Shown here: in pieces, positions 59,617 through 64,000 of the stretch
Position numbering within the stretch: the first letter of the stretch is position 1
Layout of the letters: each line of letters starts with the position of its first letter
From: Planctomycetota bacterium
Lineage (GTDB): Bacteria; Planctomycetota; SZUA-567; H5-PLA8
DNA length: 64,000 nt
NCBI GenBank assembly: GCA_027493525.1
Contig: JAOSKN010000001.1
Location: 1,612,001-1,676,000, forward strand
Direction of reading: 5' to 3'
Notes under the pieces: model-generated
Seen by the model: the letters and a program-made list of their open reading frames with translations, nothing else
Told to the model about the DNA's origin: nothing
The model's database searches: none
Made by a program: the position numbers and the translations under genes

Positions 59617-60081
59617 TCACTCGTCCTGCTTCAGGTCGCGACGCACGTCCGAGCCCGACGAGCGCGCCTGGGCTTCGTACGCGCGGCGCCAGGACTCGGG
59701 GTCCCAGGGTTCGGCGGTGAGCATCCCGCGGTGCTCGGGCTTGAGCAGATACACCTGCGCGTGCTGGGACTCGCCGTCGGAGGTCCAGACTTCGAGCGCC
59801 GCGCGGACGTACTCGGGGCCTTCGTACGCGTCGAGCTTGCGCCAGGTCTTGGCGTCGATGCCGCGCAGCAGCATGCCGCGGGTCGTCGCGCCGGCGAACT
59901 CGGCCAGCGCCGGGTACGTGCGCCCGCGCAGGATCGCGCGCGCGTAATCGTGGAGTTCGGCGGGCTGCGCGTCGATCTTGCGCCCGACCACCGCTTCCAG
60001 CAGGTCGGGGAACATCAGCGTCCCGTACGCGAAGAGCGTGCTTTCGGACATTCCTTTCGAACCGCCCTGCTTCGACGTCAT
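59617..60081 (-). CDS. Gamma-glutamylcyclotransferase (AIG2-like) family protein
   Basis: The 154-residue protein has the family start LFAYGTLMFPDLLEAVVGRK and later LKPEHRG/AYEGPEYVRAALE. The catalytic Glu is expected in the YEGPEY region. These enzymes release 5-oxoproline from gamma-glutamyl compounds, though many members have other substrates. The ATG at 60081 overlaps the xylB stop as ATGA; this coupled start is preferred over the internal ATG at 60051. Confidence 0.83.
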   Translation of the reverse strand: MTSKQGGSKGMSESTLFAYGTLMFPDLLEAVVGRKIDAQPAELHDYARAILRGRTYPALAEFAGATTRGMLLRGIDAKTWRKLDAYEGPEYVRAALEVWTSDGESQHAQVYLLKPEHRGMLTAEPWDPESWRRAYEAQARSSGSDVRRDLKQDE

Positions 60082-61619
60082 GCGTGCACCGCCTTCGAGA
60101 GCTTCTCGTAATCGCCCTTCAGCGAGCGGTAGAGGTTCTGCCAGAGCGGATGGAAGGCGTTGTAGACCTTCACGTGGGGCGGCTTGGGTTCGAGCGGGTC
60201 GCAGGTCTGGACCGTCGCGCGGCAGGCCTCTTCGACGCTCTTGAACGCGCCGGCGCCGACGGCGGCGAGCAGCGCGACGCCGTAGGCCGGGCCTTCGGCG
60301 GCGGCGAGCCCGCGGGTGCCCTGCCCGAAGACGTCGGCGAGGGTCTGGCGCCAGAAGGGGTTCTTCGCGCCGCCGCCGGTGACGCGAACTTCGCCGACGG
60401 GCAGCCCCAGCGCCTTGAAGATCTCGAACGAATCGCGGAGCGAGTAGCAGACGCCCTCGACGATCGCGCGGGCGAGCGCGCCCTTGGTGGTGCTCGGGGT
60501 GATGCCGACGAAGGTCCCCGTCGCGTACGGGTCGGCGTGCGGCGTGCGCTCCCCGGTGAGGTACGGCAGGAAGCAGACGCCGCGGCTTCCGGCCGGCTCG
60601 GCGGCGGCCTGCGCGACCAGCAGGTCGTAGGGGTCGGCGCCGGACATCTTCGCGGCCTCGACCTCGGGCTGCCCCAGCGCGTTGCGGAACCACTGGAAGC
60701 TCCCGCCGCTGGCCAGGCAGACGCCCATCATGTGCCACTTGCCGGGGACCGCGTGGCAGAAAGCGTGAAGGCGCCCCCGCGGGTCGGTCTTGAGCGTGTC
60801 GGCATGCAGGAAGACGACGCCGCTCGTGCCGAGGCTGACGCTCGCGATGCCGCTCTGTACGATCCCCGCGCCGACGCCGCCGGCCGCCTGGTCGCCGCCG
60901 CCGCCGACCACCGGCGTGCCCGGCAGGACCGCGCCGCCCAGCGCCTGGCTCGCGGCCTCCGTCACCTTCCCGCTCACCTCGGGCGACTCGTAAACCTTCG
61001 GCAGCAGGCCCGCGTCGAGTTCCAGCTTCCCGAGCAGCTCGTTCGACCACGCGCGCTTGCGGATGTCGAGGAGCAGCGTGCCGGAGGCATCGCTGACCTC
61101 GGTGGCGTACTCGCCGGTGAGGAGCAGGCGGATGTAATCCTTCGGCAGCAGCGCCTTGCGCGCGCGCTCGTAGAGTTGCGGCTCGTGGCGGCGGACCCAG
61201 AGGATCTTCGGCGCGGTGAAGCCGGTCAGCGCGGGGTTGCTGACCATGCGCAGGAGTTCCGGCAGCCCGCCGGCGCGGCTGACGATCTCGGCGCATTCCT
61301 CGGCGGTGCGCTGGTCGTTCCAGAGGATCGCCGGGCGCAGGACCTGGTCCTTCGCGTCGAGCAGCGTCAAGCCGTGCATTTGCCCGGAGAGTCCGATGCC
61401 CTTGATCTCGGCGGGCCGCGCGCCGGCTTTCTTGAGCGCCTCGGGGACGGCCTTGCGCACGGCGGCCCACCACTCGGCGGGATCCTGCTCCGACCAGAGC
61501 GGCTTCGGCGCCTGGCAGGTGTGCCCGCCGCCGGCGCTGGCCTTCACCGCGCCGCGTTCGTCGATCAGGAGCGCGCGCGAGCCGGACGTGCCGATGTCGA
61601 TGCCGAGATAGAGGGCCAT
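60078..61619 (-). CDS. xylB: Xylulokinase
   Basis: The 513-residue FGGY kinase starts MALYLGIDIGTSGSRALLID (ATP phosphate loop 1). Others are KGIGLSGQMHGLTLLD (xylulose-specific QMHG), ILWNDQRT, VVGGGGDQAAGGVGAG with the catalytic Asp, ASVSLGTSGVV and VRVTGGGAKNPFWRQTLADV. It phosphorylates D-xylulose to enter the pentose phosphate pathway. Length is normal. The ATG at 61619 has AGGAGG upstream. It is coupled to the gamma-glutamylcyclotransferase gene and divergent from eboE. Confidence 0.93.
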   Translation of the reverse strand: MALYLGIDIGTSGSRALLIDERGAVKASAGGGHTCQAPKPLWSEQDPAEWWAAVRKAVPEALKKAGARPAEIKGIGLSGQMHGLTLLDAKDQVLRPAILWNDQRTAEECAEIVSRAGGLPELLRMVSNPALTGFTAPKILWVRRHEPQLYERARKALLPKDYIRLLLTGEYATEVSDASGTLLLDIRKRAWSNELLGKLELDAGLLPKVYESPEVSGKVTEAASQALGGAVLPGTPVVGGGGDQAAGGVGAGIVQSGIASVSLGTSGVVFLHADTLKTDPRGRLHAFCHAVPGKWHMMGVCLASGGSFQWFRNALGQPEVEAAKMSGADPYDLLVAQAAAEPAGSRGVCFLPYLTGERTPHADPYATGTFVGITPSTTKGALARAIVEGVCYSLRDSFEIFKALGLPVGEVRVTGGGAKNPFWRQTLADVFGQGTRGLAAAEGPAYGVALLAAVGAGAFKSVEEACRATVQTCDPLEPKPPHVKVYNAFHPLWQNLYRSLKGDYEKLSKAVHA

Positions 61620-61731
61620 GGGGCCTCCTTAAAGGTCAAGTATGAAGGAGGAAGTATGAAATATGAAGGCGAAGTTTGGAAGTGAGTTGGCGGGGGGATG
61701 GTGTACATTCGGCGCGGAACGGGATTCATCC

Positions 61732-63060
61732 ATGGCCGAAATTTCCGCGCAAGGCCGCACGCTTCAACTCTCGTACTCGACGAACGTCCATCCGGCCGAG
61801 TCGGTGGCCGAGCTTCAGGCGATGCTGCGTGCGCAGGTGGCGCCGGTCTCGCGCGGGGCCTTTGGGAATCTCGAGGCCGCGGTGAACCTGCGCTTGGGGA
61901 TGCGGCAGGCCGACGAACTGCTGGGCTTCGATCCCGCCGCCCCGCCGCCGGCGCTGGCCACCGCGCAGCTTGGCGCGCCGCCGGCGCCGGCCTGCGAGGA
62001 ACTGCTTGCCACGTTGCGAGACGAAAAGCTCCGCGTCGTCTCGGTCAACGGGTTCCCGATCCAGGACTTTCACGCGCCGCGCGTGAAGGAGCAGGTCTAC
62101 GCGCCGTCGTGGACAGACCCGCGCCGCGCGCTGTACTCGCTCAAGATCGCCAAGGTCCTCGCGCACCTGCTCGGGGAGCGCACCGCCGCCGCCGTGAGCG
62201 TTCCGTCGGGCGTCTTCAAGGGCGTGGCCGACGACGCGGAGACCAAGGCGCGCTGCGCGCACGTGCTGCTGGCCTGCGCGCGCGAGCTGGCGCGGCTGGA
62301 GGAACTGACCGGCAAGACCATCGTGCTGGGCCTGGAGCCCGAGCCGTACACGACCGGCGAATCGCTCGAGGAGTTCGTCGCGTACTTCAACGAGTTCATC
62401 CTGCGCCACGCGCGCCTGCGGTTGGCGCATGACATGGGGTGCTCGGAGAACCAGGCCGAGGATCTCGCGCGGCGCTTCGTCACGGTGAACCTGGATCTGT
62501 GCCACCAAGCCGTGGAGTTCGAGGACCCGCTGGAGGACCTGAAGCGGCTGCGGGCGGAGGGCATCGTGCTGAGCGGGCTGCACGTCTCGGCGGCGCTGAA
62601 GCTGCGCGAGCCGGCGGAGCACCCCGCGGCGTTCCGCGCGCTGCTGGACCTGGACGAGCCGCGCTATCTGCACCAGGTCGTCGCGAAGCGCAAGGACGGC
62701 GGGCTCCAGCGCTTCAGCGACCTGCCCGAGCTGCGCGACCTGGACCGCCAGCGCGCGCGGAGCCTCTCCTGGCTGGACCTCGACGAACTGCGCTGCCACT
62801 TCCACGTGCCGCTCTTCGCCGCCTTCGAGGGCGCGCTGAGCAGCACGCGGGATAGCGTCGGCCCGGCCGCCCGCTTCGCCGCGCGCGAGGGGCTCACCGA
62901 CAACTTCGTCGTCGAGACGTACACGTGGGGCGTCTTGAAGGGCTTGGCCGAGCGCGGGAACGAAGCGGCAGCCCGAATCGTTGGTGATGGGGATGTGAAG
63001 GCGGGGCTGATCGAAGAATTGAAGTGGGCGCTGGGGGAACTGCAGAAGTATGAAGTATGA
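61732..63060 (+). CDS. eboE: Metabolite traffic protein EboE-like (TIM barrel)
   Basis: The 442-residue protein starts MAEISAQGRTLQLSYSTNVH, with the EboE sequence landmarks LSYSTNVHPAE, VVSVNGFPIQDFHAP, VKEQVYAPSWTDPRR, LGLEPEPYTTGESLEEFVAY and FVTVNLDLCHQAVEFEDP. It is a xylose-isomerase-like TIM barrel; EboE belongs to the eboABCDEF set needed in cyanobacteria and others for export of certain precursors to the periplasm. Only this gene and a following phosphodiesterase are visible, with a short gene between. The ATG at 61732 is used. Function outside ebo clusters is uncertain. Confidence 0.85.
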   Translation: MAEISAQGRTLQLSYSTNVHPAESVAELQAMLRAQVAPVSRGAFGNLEAAVNLRLGMRQADELLGFDPAAPPPALATAQLGAPPAPACEELLATLRDEKLRVVSVNGFPIQDFHAPRVKEQVYAPSWTDPRRALYSLKIAKVLAHLLGERTAAAVSVPSGVFKGVADDAETKARCAHVLLACARELARLEELTGKTIVLGLEPEPYTTGESLEEFVAYFNEFILRHARLRLAHDMGCSENQAEDLARRFVTVNLDLCHQAVEFEDPLEDLKRLRAEGIVLSGLHVSAALKLREPAEHPAAFRALLDLDEPRYLHQVVAKRKDGGLQRFSDLPELRDLDRQRARSLSWLDLDELRCHFHVPLFAAFEGALSSTRDSVGPAARFAAREGLTDNFVVETYTWGVLKGLAERGNEAAARIVGDGDVKAGLIEELKWALGELQKYEV

Positions 63061-63119
63061 AGTATGAAGTATGAAGTAGGAAGTAGGAAGTAGGAAGCAG
63101 GAAGCAGGAAGTAGGAAAG
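63043..63119. repeat. GAAGTAT/GAAGTAG heptamer tandem array
   Basis: Units gaagtat (about four), gaagtag (three) and gaagcag (two) follow each other, starting within the last codons of eboE. A related aagtatgaaggaggaagtat run is at 61635-61665. Confidence 0.9.
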
Positions 63120-63164
63120 GAGAAGTCCAACTCCATACTGCTAAACAAAGAGGAGAAGGATGGC

Positions 63165-63554
63165 ATGAAGCAACCAGGCGACCAGGGGTTTGATCTCAGA
63201 CTACGCACCAGGCAGTTTGCTCTTCGGATCATCCGAATGTATACGACCCTGCCCAAGCGTGGCCGGGAAGAAGTCCGCGTATTGGGCACGCAGGTATTGA
63301 GAAGCGGCACCTCGGTTGGAGCGCACTATCGCGAAGCGTATCGCGCCAAGTCCGATAAGGATTATGTCAATAAGCTGCAGGGCGCTTTGCAGGAGCTGGA
63401 GGAGACGAGATACTGGATGGAGTTATTGGTCGATTCGGAGATCGTCTCAGTGCGCAAGATGTCCGAGCTGTTCAAGGAGTCGGACGAGCTCACTGCGATC
63501 ATCGTAACTATCGTGCGCAAGGCCAAGTCGCGAAGCCCGAGGACCACAAGATAA
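63165..63554 (+). CDS. Four-helix-bundle protein (23S rRNA intervening-sequence family)
   Basis: The 129-residue protein has the family layout: RLRTRQFALRIIRMYTTLPK, QVLRSGTSVGAHYREAYRAK and LQELEETRYWMELLVDSEIV. Such proteins form small helical bundles; some are encoded within rRNA insertions, but most, like this one, are free-standing and of unknown role. The ATG at 63165 is preceded by AGGAGAAGGATGGC. Confidence 0.85.
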   Translation: MKQPGDQGFDLRLRTRQFALRIIRMYTTLPKRGREEVRVLGTQVLRSGTSVGAHYREAYRAKSDKDYVNKLQGALQELEETRYWMELLVDSEIVSVRKMSELFKESDELTAIIVTIVRKAKSRSPRTTR

Positions 63555-63621
63555 TGCCCGTCTTTCTTCTGCTTCATACTTCCTGCTTCATCCTTATTGG
63601 GCCTGAGGCATCACGACGCAG

Positions 63622-64000
63622 ATGAAACCCGTTCTCGTCCTCAACGTCGTCGGCCTGACGCGCGCGCTGCTGGCCCGGCATCCCGGCGCGGCGCCGAAGC
63701 TCGAGGCGCTGGCGCGGGAGGGCCGGAGCGCGACGCTGGGGACGGTGCTGCCGGCGGTGACGTGCTCGGCGCAGGCGACGTTCCTGACCGGGACGCTGCC
63801 GCGCGAGCACGGGATCGTCGCGAACGGCTGGTATTTCCGCGAGCTTTCCGAGATTCATTTCTGGAAGCAGTCGAACCGGCTCGTCGCGGGCGAGAAGCTC
63901 TGGGACGCCGGGCGCGCGCGCGATCCCCGGTTCACCTCGGCGCAGCTCTGCTGGTGGTACAACATGTACTCGGCCAACGACGTGGCGGTGACGATGCGGC
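63622..64000 (+). CDS. Alkaline-phosphatase-superfamily phosphodiesterase, partial
   Basis: The first 126 residues are visible; the gene runs off the window. It starts MKPVLVLNVVGLTRALLARH, has the nucleophile region VLPAVTCSAQATFLTGTLPR (catalytic Thr, as in nucleotide pyrophosphatase/phosphodiesterases) and REHGIVANGWYFRE. Such a phosphodiesterase commonly accompanies eboE-type genes, in line with the upstream neighbour. Confidence 0.85.
   Translation, partial: MKPVLVLNVVGLTRALLARHPGAAPKLEALAREGRSATLGTVLPAVTCSAQATFLTGTLPREHGIVANGWYFRELSEIHFWKQSNRLVAGEKLWDAGRARDPRFTSAQLCWWYNMYSANDVAVTMR

Overview
The window is a GC-rich bacterial chromosome segment with bacterial ribosome-binding sites, operons and an RNase P RNA gene. 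A sulfatase-maturase-like protein with an internal membrane insertion, a HTTM/gamma-carboxylase-like protein, an EboE-type gene, DUF1961 and heparinase families and many short planctomycete-like membrane proteins suggest the PVC superphylum or a neighbour (Planctomycetota, Verrucomicrobiota, Lentisphaerota). This is inference from gene content; no rRNA is present.

Layout. 0-8 kb: a VOC protein, two tandem Rieske-type proteins divergent from a SufR-like regulator, and an O-antigen-ligase/TPR membrane protein. 8.2-21.1 kb: the most striking region. An NrtR regulator sits with NAD genes (nadE, pncB, pncA). Between them lies an operon encoding an Hsp70-like ATPase, a degenerate isochorismatase-like protein, a zinc-ribbon protein, a small protein, an E2-like UBC-fold protein and a JAB-E1 fusion. 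Three promoters in this block (nadE, hsp70, pncA) carry the same 17-bp near-palindrome, so the ubiquitin-like conjugation genes appear to belong to the NAD regulon. 21-24 kb: rnpB, a Nudix-like protein, proA. 24-41 kb: an accessory zone with repeat families, IS66 and IS256 elements (both with target duplications), small hypothetical or broken genes and an AT-rich 5-kb segment between 52-bp direct repeats. Inside it is a carbohydrate locus (DUF1961, LacI regulator, heparinase II/III-like). 41-52 kb: a zinc-ribbon/TPR protein, asparagine synthase, and a D-glutamate-type locus (Asp/Glu racemase, DUF1611, enolase-superfamily epimerase) interrupted by two DUF433/DUF5615 pairs. 52-57 kb: a phosphate-starvation set (OprP-like porin, PhoR, PhoB) with matching 11-bp iterated operators. 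57-64 kb: DUF2071, DUF393, an FGE-like protein, gamma-glutamylcyclotransferase with xylulokinase, EboE, a four-helix-bundle protein and a truncated phosphodiesterase.

Two features run through the window. Many intergenic gaps contain 7-bp tandem repeats and CAGAG-type palindromes. Several otherwise good genes are broken by one base at short homopolymers, with G/C runs one short and A/T runs one long in the clearest cases. That pattern looks more like sequencing or assembly error than gene decay, and such genes are annotated here as reconstructed reading frames.
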